The translations under genes and the position numbers were made by a program. From Lepidurus packardi (taxonomy: Eukaryota > Arthropoda > Branchiopoda > Notostraca > Triopsidae): a stretch of DNA of 64,000 nucleotides. Of this stretch, positions 1 through 11,900 are shown in pieces; positions within the stretch are counted from its first letter, which is position 1; the number at the start of each line of letters is the position of its first letter. Location: contig JAKZAN010000007.1 in NCBI GenBank assembly GCA_023053545.1, positions 10,292,001 to 10,356,000 of the forward strand, written 5' to 3'. The notes below the pieces were generated by a model that was not told where the DNA came from, made no database searches, and saw only the letters and a program-made list of their open reading frames with translations.

Positions 1-1552
1 TCCCACCCATTGGTTGCCCTTATAGGCGTACGGTCCCATAGCGCCCTCTTCGTCTTGTACAACCGTCCAATCCTTGTTTTTAATATTGTCGCAGATCTAA
101 TTTTTTTTTTAATGTTCAAGATCCATTAGCTTATAGAAAAAATATTGCCAGGATAAACAGTTCTTTTTCTTCAAATAAAAAATGAAACGGACCTCGTGGT
201 AAGCCATGAATCCTGCTTGACGCGTGAACTGGCCTATTTCGCCTGGTAAATTGGCTGGGGCGTTGAGTCCATGTTGAGCCGGGTTGTTCAGTGTGAAGGA
301 TTGGCCATACGTGGGCATTCCCATGATTAGCTTCTTCTTATCAGCTCCTTGGCGCTCCCAGTAGCTCACCGTGTAATTCTACAAACAAGAAACCCAACGA
401 CGTAACGTGCATGAGCAATCATCTCAAGCTGAAGACGATCCGCGGTCTGGGCGAACCGAATCCGACTCAAAGTATACTAAAACTTGTAAAGACAGGTTAA
501 CGTTCGAAACAATAGCTTGAAGAATGCCGGAAGTCCAGGAGGCATCGTAGCTTAAGGCTAGAGCATAAGATTCAGGCCCAGCAAGAGATTTATGGGACAC
601 GAGCGGCTGATTAGGTTCACAAAGCGGTGGGAGGTCGCCTTTTATGGATGATTTACTGCTGATTGTCCAACTTACCGTGTTGAAGTACGCGCTGTCGGCT
701 TCGCTGTGGAAGTACAGCGGCGCAACGTGAAAGGTACGCTTGTCCCAGTGCCCGTAATAATCGTAAGTCATTATGGAAATGAAGTCCAGGTATTTGGTTA
801 ACTCAGGCACATCATAACCTAATGTAAATGGAAAACATGTAGGTAATGGAAAAAAACGGATTGATTAGGGAGATAAATTAGTTGAGAGTTTGTAAATACC
901 TTCATCGATGACTGTCTTGGAAGGAGATACCGCGGCGGTTAAAAGGTAACCTTTGGGTTCAAATGCCTCTTTGAGTTCTTTGGTCCAAGCCACGAAGGCT
1001 TGTTTGTCGGACGCTGGGCCTTGATCGCAGTTGACCTGAGGAACAGATTCCACGATAAGTTCCTTTAGCAATTAGTGGGGGGACAAGGAAGGGGTCGTAG
1101 GTTACCTGCCAGCATTTGGGGTACTCCCAATCGAGATCCAGGCCGTCGAAACCGTATTTCTCAATGTAATCCACAGCGTGACGGACGAAGTTAGCTCGGG
1201 CGGCAGGGTTATTGACCAGGCGACTGTACTTGTCGCCTTCAGAGTCATTCCAGCCGCCTAAGCCGAGGATTACCTTGATACCCTTCTTGCGGTACGCGGC
1301 TACTTTGCCGTAACCGTCCAAATCAATGTCGGCCCATGGATCGTGGCTTCTCATGACCAGGTTGGTGGGATGGAGCGTCGCGAACCCGTAGACGATGTGG
1401 GTACAAAGGTCCGCGTCGATGTTCTCTGGGAAGTACTTGGCACCGTCAGGCCTGGTACATAGAAAAGAAAGGTCGCAAACCTATTCGTGGGTAACTAGCA
1501 GTCACAAGGTACCTGTATCGTGCCCAGTTAGTGAAATAGCACACTACTTTGT
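1..1552 (-). other. Chitinase GH18 domain 4, active motif, cut by window edge
   Basis: Exons 24-29. It begins YKVVCYFTNWARYR, has DGLDLDWEYP, MTYDYYGHWD and IMGMPTYGQSF, and runs out of the window in the stretch YKGNQWVG. Exon lengths 136, 143 and 186 nt match domain 2 exactly. The chitinase therefore continues to the left of position 1. Confidence 0.9.
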
Positions 1553-4500
1553 AGTCGCTATCTGCTGCGGGTGGTTTCATAGTCGGTTGGCTGGTTTGGA
1601 CGGTACTGGTACTGGTCACTGGTTTTGTAGTGGTTTGAGGGGCAACAGTTGGTTGGGTAGTCGTTTGAACGGCAGTAGTACTGGCATCCGTGACTGCAAG
1701 CGTAGAAGTACAGCCACTCGCGTTGGGCCAGTCGCAGCGATCCTGAAGGTACCAGCTTTAGGTAGTTCTAAGTATTAGGCGGTAAGTACCTTGTTCCAGT
1801 GTAGCCCGGACGGACAGCTCAGCGAATTCCATCTTCCATACAAGCACTGGTAGTACTTGCCACACTCAGTCGGGTGAGGCTTGTATTGGCCGGTGGTACA
1901 ACCCGAGGAAGCTTCGGTGACGCCAGTTGGGGTAGTGGTAGAGATCGGACTAGGTGTGAACTTATTGGGCTCTGAGAAGGTGCAAACCGTTAACTAAATC
2001 TGGATCAAACCTCGTAACTATATTGCTTACGGGAGGAGAGGGTACATCCCGGGTCCGGCGTAGGGTACTTTCTGAGGACGCGGTTGATGGTACGGAGCAA
2101 AGGGTATTCCTCACAACCGCAACGGTTACGGAAGTCGTCGAGGTCGAGGGCCCAGATCATAGCTCCACCAATTCCCATCGAACGAACCTTCAGCCATAAA
2201 TAAGTGTACAGACTACGTTGCGTAAATACACTGTAGATTCAATTTACCAGTTCGGATTTCCGTCGAATCATGGGCACGTCATCAAAGCCCACCCATTGGT
2301 TACCCTTATAAGCGTAGGGACCTAGAGCACCAGTAGGGTCCTTGACAACCGTCCAGCCGCCGTTTTGGATCTTGTAGCAAATCTGCAAACATTTCAGTTT
2401 ACTTACCAGGATCCTTTCTGAAAGCTTGAGGAACTTACTTCGTAGTATGAGAGGAATCCAGCTTGCCGGGTAAATTCTCCTGCTTCACCTCCACCTGAGG
2501 CCGGTGCGTTCAGACCGTGGTTGGATGGGTTCGAAAGTGTAAAGGATTGGCCGTACATCGGCATTCCCATGATGATCTTCTTGGGATCCGCGCCTTGGTT
2601 GATCCAATAGTGCAAGGTATAGTTCTGTCACAAAAGGGGACGCAATTTTTTTAACGCTAGCATGCGTTGAAGTAAAGTAAGGTTAGATAGTACTGTGTTG
2701 AAGTAATCGAAGTCGGATTCGGGGAAGTTGTAGAGCGGAGCTACGTGACCAGTCTTCTTATCCCAGTTACCATAGTAATCGTAAGCTAGATTGAGGAAGT
2801 TGAGGAAAGTATTCAGTGTCATGTAGTTCAGATAAGTAAGGTTAAAAGGATTCTTTCTTACACATGACGGCGATCCAAGACAAATCGCGGGACATGGCAG
2901 CAACATCGTAACCTTAGACAGCATTTCATTACTAAAAAGATTGCGAGGAACCTGGAATGCGTTTACCTTCGTCGATGACCTTCTTGGAAGGAGACACTGC
3001 AGCGGTTAAGAGGTACCCTTTAGGTTCCAGGGCAGCTCGGAGTTCGCTTACCCATAACGCAAAGTTGGCTTTGTCAGAAGCGGGTCCCTTACTGCAGTCG
3101 ACCTACGAAAGCGACCATTAAAACAATTTCACCTTCTTTAGATGTCTAGGGTTGAAATGCGTACCTGCCAGCACTTTGGGTACTCCCAATCCAAGTCCAG
3201 ACCGTCAAAGTTATGTTTCTCAAGGAATTCTAGAGCATGTCGCGTGAACTTCCCTCGGGCGGCCGGGTTGCTTACAAGTCGACTGTACTTGTCGCCTTGC
3301 GAGTCGTTCCACCCGCCCAGCGCTATAAGAACCTTGATACCCTTGCTACGGTAGCTGGTGACTTTCTCGAAGAACTTGTTGTCGAGATCCGCCCAGGAAT
3401 CGTGCAATCTGATGGTCAGCTCCGAGTAATCCAGTACGGCGAATCCGTAGACGATGTGCGTGCACAGATCGGGGTCGATGTTGCTGGGCAAGTACTTAAA
3501 GTCGGGTCTATAACCAAAGGGTAGATCAAGTGTGAGTTTATGTGCCGCACGTGGCCTTACCTGTACCAAGCCCAGTTCGTGAAGTAGCACACCACCTTGT
3601 AGTCTTCACTGCCCGGCACGGGAGCAGGGATGACTGAAACGGCAGGCTTTTCGGTTGTCGCGATCGTGGTAGTGGGTACTGAACTAGCAGTAGTCTGCGT
3701 TGGTCGCTGGGTAGCGACAGTCGTAGTAACAAGCGTTCCAACAGACGTAGTAGTGGCAGGCGATGTACCGGATACAGTGGCCGTAGGAATGTCTCCTAGA
3801 TAGTGCGTCAATCGTTGATTCTGGGATCTGTATTGAGAGTAACGCGGTCTTACCCGTAAGGTCGCAGAGAGGATCAGGGCCAGGGTAGTTTCGTAGGACT
3901 CTGTTTATCGTACGTAAGAGAGGGTAAGGTTCGCAGGAACAGCGGTTGTTGTAGTCGTCCAGATCCAACGCCCATATCATAGCGCCTCCTAAGCCGTTCC
4001 TCACCACGAAGTTGGACTTGCGCCGGATCATGTTAGCGTCGTCGAAACCTACCCATTGGTTACCCTTATAAGCGTAGGGTCCGATAGCGCCTTCGGGGTC
4101 TTCTACCACTTCCCATCCTCGGTTTAAGATCCGCTCGCAGATCTAAGCAGCCCAGATTCAGATACTGGACCCCAGGAAGGTATTTACTCATAACCAAAGT
4201 ACCTCGTAGTAAGACAGGAACCCACTGGCTCCGGTGGATTCACCCATATCACCGCCACCGTAGGAAGGAGCGTTTAATCCATTAACATTAGCTTCCGCTA
4301 ACGTGAAGGACTGACCGTATGTAGGCATACCTACGACCAACTTACGCGGATCGGCACCTTGGCTAATCCAGTAGTTTATCGTGTAGTTCTGCCAAAAGAA
4401 ACGTTTGTGACAGAAGCAAAGTCAAGGTAGAAAAAGGGGGAGCGTCTTACGGTATTGAAGTAAGCGTTGCTGGATTCCGAGTGAGCGTAGAAGGGAGCCA

Positions 4501-7500
4501 CGTGACCGGTAACTTTGTCCCATTGGCCGTGGTAGTCGTAGCACATCACTGCGATCCAGTCGAGGTCTCGGGAAATGGATGGAACGTCGTAACCTTAAAG
4601 GAAACGTGGAAGGTCTGCCTTCTGGAATTGTAAACGGCAAATATTTACCTGCGTCGATGACAGTCTTGGAGGGTGTAACGGCGGCCGACAGTAACAAGCC
4701 CCTAGGCTTAAAAGCAGCTCGCAGTTCTTTTACCCAAGCGGAGAATGCGTCTTTGTCAGACGCTGGTCCCTTCTTGCAGTCAGTCTGTACCAAGAATTCA
4801 CTGTATCAGTACGGGGTGCTCGTTCGTCTGTCGTAGAAAACAAAACGTAATGAAGAAAACATGTACCTGCCAACACTTGGGGTACTCCCAGTCGAGATCC
4901 AGGCCGTCAAAGCCATATTTCTCGATAAACTCTAGAGCGTCCTGAATGAACTTGGCCCGGGCCGATTCACTGTGTACCAGACGACTGTACTTGTCGCCTT
5001 GGGAGTCGTTCCAGCCTCCTAAACCAATAAGGACCTTGACGCCCTTCTTGCGAAGTGCCGTGACCTTCTCGAAGAACTTGTTGTCGATATCTGCCCAGGG
5101 ATCGTGGATTCTGATCACCAAGTTGGAGCCATCCAGGACGACAAAGGCGTAGATAACGTGGGTACACAGTTCAGGGTCAATGTCGCTTGGAAGGTAGCCA
5201 GGTTTGGGTTGACGGTACCAAGCCCAGTTTGTGAAGTAGCAGACCACTTTGAAGTCATCCGTTAGCGTCTGCGTTGCGGGCGACGTGGTCGCAGGAGATG
5301 TGACTACTGTCCCACCGGTGGTACTCGTTGTTTGCGGTGTTGGGGAGGTAGTTGCTACAGTGGAACTGGCCGTAGTTGCTGGTGCGTTGCAGTCCACGTT
5401 GCTTGGCCAATCGCAGACGTTGGTCGCCTGTAGATGGTATTAAGATCGCCGCTTATGCTTAGGCTTGGGAAACTTACGGTATTCCAGAATAAGCCCGAAG
5501 GGCAGTAGAACGTCTGTAAGAGACCATGGACGCAGATTTTGTAGGCACTACAGTCCAAAGCGTCTCCGACGAAGGTTGTTCCAGTGCAAGACCGCAAGTT
5601 TACATTCTTAACAACTGCGAGATACATTCTTGGAGTTTACAAAGACTCTACTTCAAAATGGCAACTTACTAGGCGCCCAAGGACACTTTGCTTGTCCCGG
5701 CCAGTCGCATATTCTGTTTTTCGAATTCCAATGAAGGCCGGTGGGGCAGTCGACGTTGAAAAGGCGTCCGTTGCTGCAGATTTGGTAAGAGGTGCAGTCT
5801 TTGTCCGCTTGATAGTACTTGCCTTCCTCGCATGAGGCAAGAGTACCGGGTTTGGAAGTGGACGAAGCTTGAGGAGGCCGCGTTCCGGCTTCTGCAGCGG
5901 GTCGTTTAGTGGTAGCTTGAGTTGCTGGACCTGTTGAGAACCCTAGATGGTTAAAAGCTTGCCCTTTTTTAGTTGGAAGGTTCTAACGTACTGGACTGTT
6001 CCGCACACCCCGCGGACTCGGGCCAGTCGCAAAGTTGGGCTTTACTGTTCCAGTGTAGTCCGGGAGAACACTGGTTGATTTGAATTTTACCGTTGATGCA
6101 CCTAGCGTAGGCGCCGCATTGGTTCGGGACCGGAAGGTACTCGCCGTGCTGCGAGCAGGAGTTGGGCAATCCAGTTGGTGCTGCGGTGGTAGTAGTGGAC
6201 TGTGTCGTTTGCTCTGCGACTATCGGCCTAGCCGGAGTCGTGCTTGTGGTACCAGCAGTTGAGCCAACAGTCGTAGTTGTTGTTGTCGTACTTTCGATTG
6301 GAGTCGCGGTCGTTGGCGCAGTTACGGTCGTAGTTGAGGCGGTGGTTGTTGATGGGCTTCTTGTTGTGGTAGTGGGAGCGGATGTAGACGTACTGATCGG
6401 TCCTCCTGCTAAGACACTGTCGATGTACTCTAGCGGGAACAATGGGATTATGATTAGGTTTGTCACAAAAAGAAGTATTAGTACCTTCAGCTCTTCTCAG
6501 AGTCGCCAGCAGGGCTTCGCCAATGCAATACTGGGGTTCCCATGGTGTGCAGAGATGGGCGATGTTAACGTAGGGCTCGGGGGTGGTCGGATTACTAGGT
6601 TTATCGCAGGAAGGTCTTAAGGTGTCCTGACGGAGGTTCAAGCCCCTGGCCAGGGCTTTCACTACCGGGAATGATTCTTGGCAACACAAGTTTTTGAAGT
6701 CATCCATATCCAAGCTCCATACTGCCGCTCCGCCGTACCCGTTCTCAACCACGTATTGCGCCTTGCGAAGGGCGGAATTGGGAGTTTCGTAACCAACCCA
6801 CTCTTTGTCGTTCACAGCGATTGGGTTGTCGTTAACCTCGGTCGTAGACCATCCAGCCCGTTTGGCTGCAGGCAACAAAAAAGAATTGGTTTAGCTGAAG
6901 TTGGGCGAGGAAACAAGTTTCGAACTTACTGGCAGAGCAGATTTCGTAGTACGCAAGCATTCCATATTGTCTGGTGTACCCTCCGGGGCTCCCGGGTCCG
7001 TCAGCTTCGACGCCGAGTCGAGCCTGTCCTCCGGTCTTGAGCTTGAACGTGAGACCGTACGCGGGTACTCCCATCACGAGTTTCGACTTGGGAACGCCTT
7101 TCTTCTGCCAGTAAGTCATGGCTGCGTCAGCGGTGCGTTGATCACCGGCCGATCCTTTTAAAGGAGCCAAATGGCCCGTCGTCGATTCCCAGCTTCCGTG
7201 CATATCATAAGCGGCGACCGTCATAAAATCGAGGTTCTCAACCAGTGATGGGATGTCGTACGCTTCGTCGATGATGTTCGGGTTCGCGGCAACATTGGCG
7301 GCCAATACATAGTATCCGCTGTAGGCTTCTTTAACCGTCTACACCCAGATCCCGAGGAAAGCGAAACCGAAGTGATTAACTGTCTTTACGGTTACTAACT
7401 AATGGTTCTTAATGGTTACTAACTTACAGCGATGAACCTTGCAAAGTTGGCTTTATCGTAAGGCGGTCCTTTGTTGCAGTCACCTTGCCAACAACGTGGG

Positions 7501-8957
7501 TACTCCCAATCCAGGAACAATCCGTCGAACCCGAGCAAGCTCATGAAGTGGGTCGAGTAGTAGGCGAATCTCTTGGTCTCATATTGTGAGGCGACCAACC
7601 GACTATACTTGTCAGTTAGAGAATCCCCCCATCCTCCCAAACCAATCAGAACTTTGAGGTTAGGATTCTGTTTCTTCAGTGCAACGGTGCGGATGTAAAG
7701 CTCTGCAGTAAAGAGCCAGCATTTAGGGAGGGTGCCTGATATTACCTAGCATTATGGACCGTTATGGACCCTTATTTACCGTTAGAAAAATCGGTGAATT
7801 TATCCGTAGTCCGGATCAGCAGTTTCTCGGCGTCCGCTGTGGCGAACGCGTACACCAGATGGGTACATAGGAACGGGTCGATGTTTTCCGGCGCAAACTT
7901 ACCCTCTCCGTCGCGAGACCAGGACCGGTTAGGAATATAGCAAACGAGCTTTTTGCCTGCCATCACATGGTTGCATTAAACTCTGGTCATGGTAAATAGT
8001 TCCATGGAATTCGTACCTTGGTTGGAGCGTTCGAGGGCCAGGTTCTCTTTGTTTATGCCTAAAGCTCCTCGCAAGCTGCAGTCCACGCTGCTGTCATCGA
8101 CACAGTGCTGCAAGGTACTGTCAAAGGCGGTGTTGGTCGGACACTGGAACGTGTACCGAATCACGCCCGTGCACTTGTAGTACCGTGCGCAGCTTCCCAC
8201 GTCGTGGAAGAAGTTGTTGCCGTGATTAGGACAGTCCATGTCGATAATCCCGACCGCGCTCAACGCGATCGGTAAAGGCGACGCAACAGAATCTTCTCTC
8301 GTGGAAACTGGCTTCAGTCCAGAGCCTTTCTTAGCGTTAACCCTTGTTGTGTCGGCTTGGTCTGTTCGGCTCTGGAGTCGAACTTGCCCGCTGTTCCGCA
8401 CATGATGCAAGTAGGCCCTCTCGACCTGTTTGGCATACGGCGAATTGCGCAGATCATACGCACTTCTCTTCGTTTTGCTCCCGCCTTTGAACACAAACCG
8501 TTGCATTACCTCTTCCCTTCCATCAATGGAGTGACTTACCAGCGCGGCGAGCTGACACCAGCAAACCTGGTTGACCCGGTTGAGCCTCGACGGCGTCGCG
8601 GATGAACTTTCGGCTGTCCGAGTCATCAGGTCGCAAGCCTTCTCTCACCAGAGTAATGTCGTCCGGTTTGCCTTCCACTGCTCCGCGGAAGAAAGCTCCC
8701 GGGAGCGCATCGTTTAGCAGGAAGATCTCGGAAACGGTAGGTTTCTGGGACGACGGTTGCAGTCGGAAGTGCGTTTGTGCTGCTTCAGGTACTCCTTCTA
8801 CGGCTGAACGGTTGAACGCTCCTTTACGTATCTTGCCGGCCGTGCCAGCTAAACGTAGCCGTTTGTCACGGTGATAATTGCTAGTGCGGTCTAACGCCAC
8901 GGAATGCGTCCAGGCAATGGCTGCCAACAGCAAGGTCGCGGTGGCTAGGACCTTCAT
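1..8957 (-). CDS. Cht10: Cht10-like multidomain chitinase, 3' end outside window
   Basis: Secreted endochitinase of the large group II type, expected to cut chitin in cuticle or peritrophic matrix. I read 29 exons with GT-AG borders and one continuous frame (6,933 nt, 2,311 residues). Exons from the 5' end: 8957-8540, 8484-8017, 7956-7780, 7702-7428, 7338-6930, 6865-6485, 6429-5992, 5930-5670, 5614-5478, 5427-4867, 4784-4649, 4593-4451, 4388-4203, 4142-3854, 3795-3561, 3507-3165, 3102-2967, 2912-2862, 2785-2694, 2624-2439, 2382-2248, 2187-2031, 1971-1790, 1742-1513, 1451-1106, 1035-900, 818-676, 378-193, 96-1. The start is the ATG before a clear signal peptide (MKVLATATLLLAAIAWTHS). Order: signal, repeat-bearing N-terminal region, CBM14 (about 224-275), GH18, three CBM14, GH18, GH18, CBM14, GH18. 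The order and the multiplicity of domains fit Cht10. No stop or phase break was seen. Confidence 0.95.
1709..1898 (-). other. CBM14 domain between GH18 domains 3 and 4
   Basis: Exons 23-24 encode a fifth CBM14, starting CTTGQYKPHPTECGKYYQC and ending CDWPNASGC, with an intron at 1743-1789 inside it. A Thr-rich linker follows in exon 24. Confidence 0.88.
2031..3610 (-). other. Chitinase GH18 domain 3, active motif, two extra introns
   Basis: Exons 15-22. The catalytic motif is DGLDLDWEYP and the other GH18 motifs are intact. The exon series is 136, 51+92, 186, 135+157 nt. So the 143-nt exon of domains 2 and 4 is cut by an extra intron at 2786-2861, and the equivalent of the 289-nt exon is cut by an intron at 2188-2247. 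The neighbouring domain copies lack the first of these, and domain 2 lacks the second. Confidence 0.9.
3854..5250 (-). other. Chitinase GH18 domain 2, catalytic motif intact
   Basis: Exons 10-14. The domain opens with FKVVCYFTNWAWYRQ, has the strand motif VLIGLGGWND, the catalytic motif DGLDLDWEYP, then MCYDYHGQWD and VVGMPTYGQSF. All of these are diagnostic of active chitinases. The exons after the catalytic motif are 136, 143, 186 and 289 nt long, sizes that recur in domains 3 and 4. No CBM14 separates it from domain 3, only a Thr-rich linker in exon 15. Confidence 0.92.
5389..6429 (-). other. Thr-rich linker and three CBM14 chitin-binding domains
   Basis: Exon 7 encodes a long Thr/Ser/Pro linker, probably O-glycosylated, followed by a six-cysteine CBM14 domain. 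Exon 8 encodes a second CBM14 (starts CEEGKYYQADKDC). Exon 9 and the start of exon 10 encode a third, split by an intron just before its last motif VCDWPSNVDC. Each has the typical cysteine spacing and a CDWP or closely related end. They lie between GH18 domains 1 and 2. Confidence 0.9.
6485..7956 (-). other. Chitinase GH18 domain 1, catalytic motif altered
   Basis: Exons 3-6 encode the first GH18 barrel (about residues 296-690), starting KKLVCYIPNRSW and ending near AVWSLDMDDF. The family motif is DGxDxDWE. Here it reads DGLFLDWE, so the catalytic Glu is kept but the middle Asp, which orients the substrate acetamido group, is Phe. Domains 2-4 keep DGLDLDWE. This domain is also the most divergent in sequence and exon layout. 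I infer reduced or no hydrolysis, with a possible chitin-binding role. Confidence 0.85.
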
Positions 8958-11900
8958 CCTAAGTACTCTTCAATCACCGCTCTGCTATTTCATAAAGAAA
9001 GGAAATAAGAAAGTGATGCTACATCGAATCTTGTACTCTGAGTTCTACATCCTATGTAATCTGTCTTGTTCCCAAAAGGATCTGGTTTTCTTAACGTAAT
9101 GGAATCAAACGACTATTCAGTTGAAGGTCACGGTCGAAAAACCGGCTCGAATGCTGGACAGGGGAACCACTCCACTTTGCACTCCTTTAAAGAGATGTTA
9201 GGATGTAGAACTGGAACATGCGCCAAAGCCAGACGAGCCCTTGCCCGGAGCTACCAGCGCCTGACTTGGATTACATAAAGTTTTTCCCTTTCGTTATACG
9301 TTATGCAAAGTATGTCCTTAGGAGGAAGTACACACGCCACGCTTGGAGTAAAGGTGTTTGAACTGAGTGAAATGTTTGTCAGCCAAAGCAGAAAGGAAAC
9401 AACAAATAAAACACCACATGGGCGGATGACTGCTTGATTCAACATACTGGCAGCTTGTGTTTACGGAGGTTGAGAGGTTAAGACACTGGCGAGCCGATCT
9501 ATAATTGCCGCGTCACGGTCGTCAGCAACAAAACCTCTTTTATACAGCCAGACTCGTACCACATATCATCGCATTTATGTTTGATCATAACTTGAAAAAG
9601 GTTCAAGGTTAAGAGTACCGTCCCAACGGCAAACACAAAACATTACTGTCCAAAAAAGGAGTACAAAAAATGAGTCTCACTGCTCTAAACTCGTTTCGAA
9701 TGGTTTCGTGTTGATGTTGATTCCGATTGGACAAAGAGTTGGTTGACTTTGGGAATCGCTCATGAGTTGTGCTAAGGGTCGTCGGAACGCGTATTAGTTC
9801 CGGTGGATCAACCAAGGCACCGAACCCGGCGTGGAATCGATTAACCCTCTTTTGTTAATGAGGTAGGCGTGGATAATTATTGAATTATTCCAAGGAGTCC
9901 CTTTTGATCCAACACACGTTGGCAGCTTGATTGAAACAAAGATTGGAACAAGTTAGATTGCCAAGCTTGTTACAATAGAGAGGAAAAAGGGAGTAGAATG
10001 ATCGGTAGCGCAAATACCGACAGTGATCATCTCGGTAGTGGAAGCCTTCCAGAGATGCGGTCGTATCGGTCGACCCTCAAGGGCAGGCGTGGTCGTGAGG
10101 CGTTATGTCTTTGGCAAGGTCGACTAGATGAGTTTGAAGAACTTTTGTGACTTTGAACGAGTTCAGAACGACTACTGTAAGTAAATTAATCTCGCTTGGA
10201 ATCCGCACACGAACCGACTGGATTGACATGTCCTGGGAACCTTGGGAATCTACGCATGTGGTTTTTGCACGGGTATGCGAATACCTCCATCGACGCCTGA
10301 ACCACGCCCATGATTTGGTGTCAATACTTATCGCCAGGAGTTTATAAATTTCGCTCACCTCTTCTTGGCTGGGGACTTTCATTGTATCGGAGCAGTTATT
10401 CCAAAAAGAACTGGTTTTAGAATGTACCGTGACCGAACTGACCGTTCGGCCTAAACCTACCTACCCTTCAAGGCGAGCGCTTGCCCAAGTAAAAGTGAAA
10501 CCTGTCCACGGCGTTGATCCCTTTTTTTTTACAAGTACGTTAACCTCGTCCTGGTAGATTTTTGGCCTGACGATCGACCTTGATTATGAATCCAACGGTG
10601 GTTGACCTATGTACGCTTGAATGGCTTGAACATGAGCATGTACCTAGTTAAAAGGTCCGGAGTTTATAGGTTATTATGCACAGTTATCCCACGCAATTTT
10701 GCTGAGCTCGGGTCCAATTTATGGTTCCCCGCTTATGGGAGAGAAGCCGACAAGGTATTGCCTGTCTGTGTAATACCAGTATTGCACATACAGGTTTTAG
10801 GTTTATAGATTGCAAGTGCCGTGTTGTTTTATGGCATGTCCTTCTCGTTAACGTGACCTGATAGAGTGCTATTTCGCGTAACCATAAATTACATGACAAC
10901 TGTTTTACAAACAACGTGTTGCACAAAAGGTGCGAAAACCATCACAGATTGCAAGCGACTACCAGACCCTAAATTGTAACACTGCTACCGCGCAAGCGCG
11001 CATTCAAACCTGTAACGGCTTTTTGCAAAGGTCTGGAACTACGTTCGCGGGGCTACTAAACAACCCTCAGTGGATGTTCAAATCTCAACCACTTAATCTT
11101 AACAGGGTTGATTACCTAAAAAGGGTTGATTACCTAAAACTAAAGATGATTTGATCTCTAACGGTTTTTAACATTTAGTTCTGCATTACAAAGCTTCCCC
11201 TACCTTTCAACTTGGAACCCTGGCGGCGCGTTAGGTTTCTAAGTTTCAGGGAAAGCGGAAAAGGGACAAATAGTGGCACTTACATGCTCCGGTGAGAGTG
11301 ACGGCGAAAGGAAGAGCGTTCACACTGTCAGTTTCTGTTTCACTCGTGTTCACGAACCCAACACCGGTGTTGATTTCCGCACCGTTTACGGAACTTTTAA
11401 GTGCCTGGAAAGATGAGCTCCTCGTCTTATATATGCCTTTTTCGCCGGACAGGACCGAACGAGGAAGAGTTGGTAGCTTCTTTCGGAGAGAAGGTAGTTC
11501 CCACCAAGGGGCGGAGCTTAATCCATCCGTCTCCTCTGGTTCGCGGTCATCGTTCCAACAATTGCCCAATCGATAATAAAAAAAAAGAAAGGCAAGCTAC
11601 GTCAAGGTGTGGTGCTTGGTGCATCACATTCTCAACTTGGCCTCGTGGAAAGGGTCGTGACCTGTCCATCAGTTTCGTGTGCACACTATGGCCGGACCGG
11701 TCCATAGTTCCCAAACTTGAGAATGTACGTACTTATAAAATTACTAAGACTTCTGATCCACTGTAGTGATTAGCATAATCACTTTGGAATCGACTTAAAG
11801 GATGCGGATACCCAAAGATCAAGGATAGATCGGGACTACGACTACGAAGGATATTTACTTTAACTTATTTATCTATCTACTTTAACTTATCTACTTTAAC

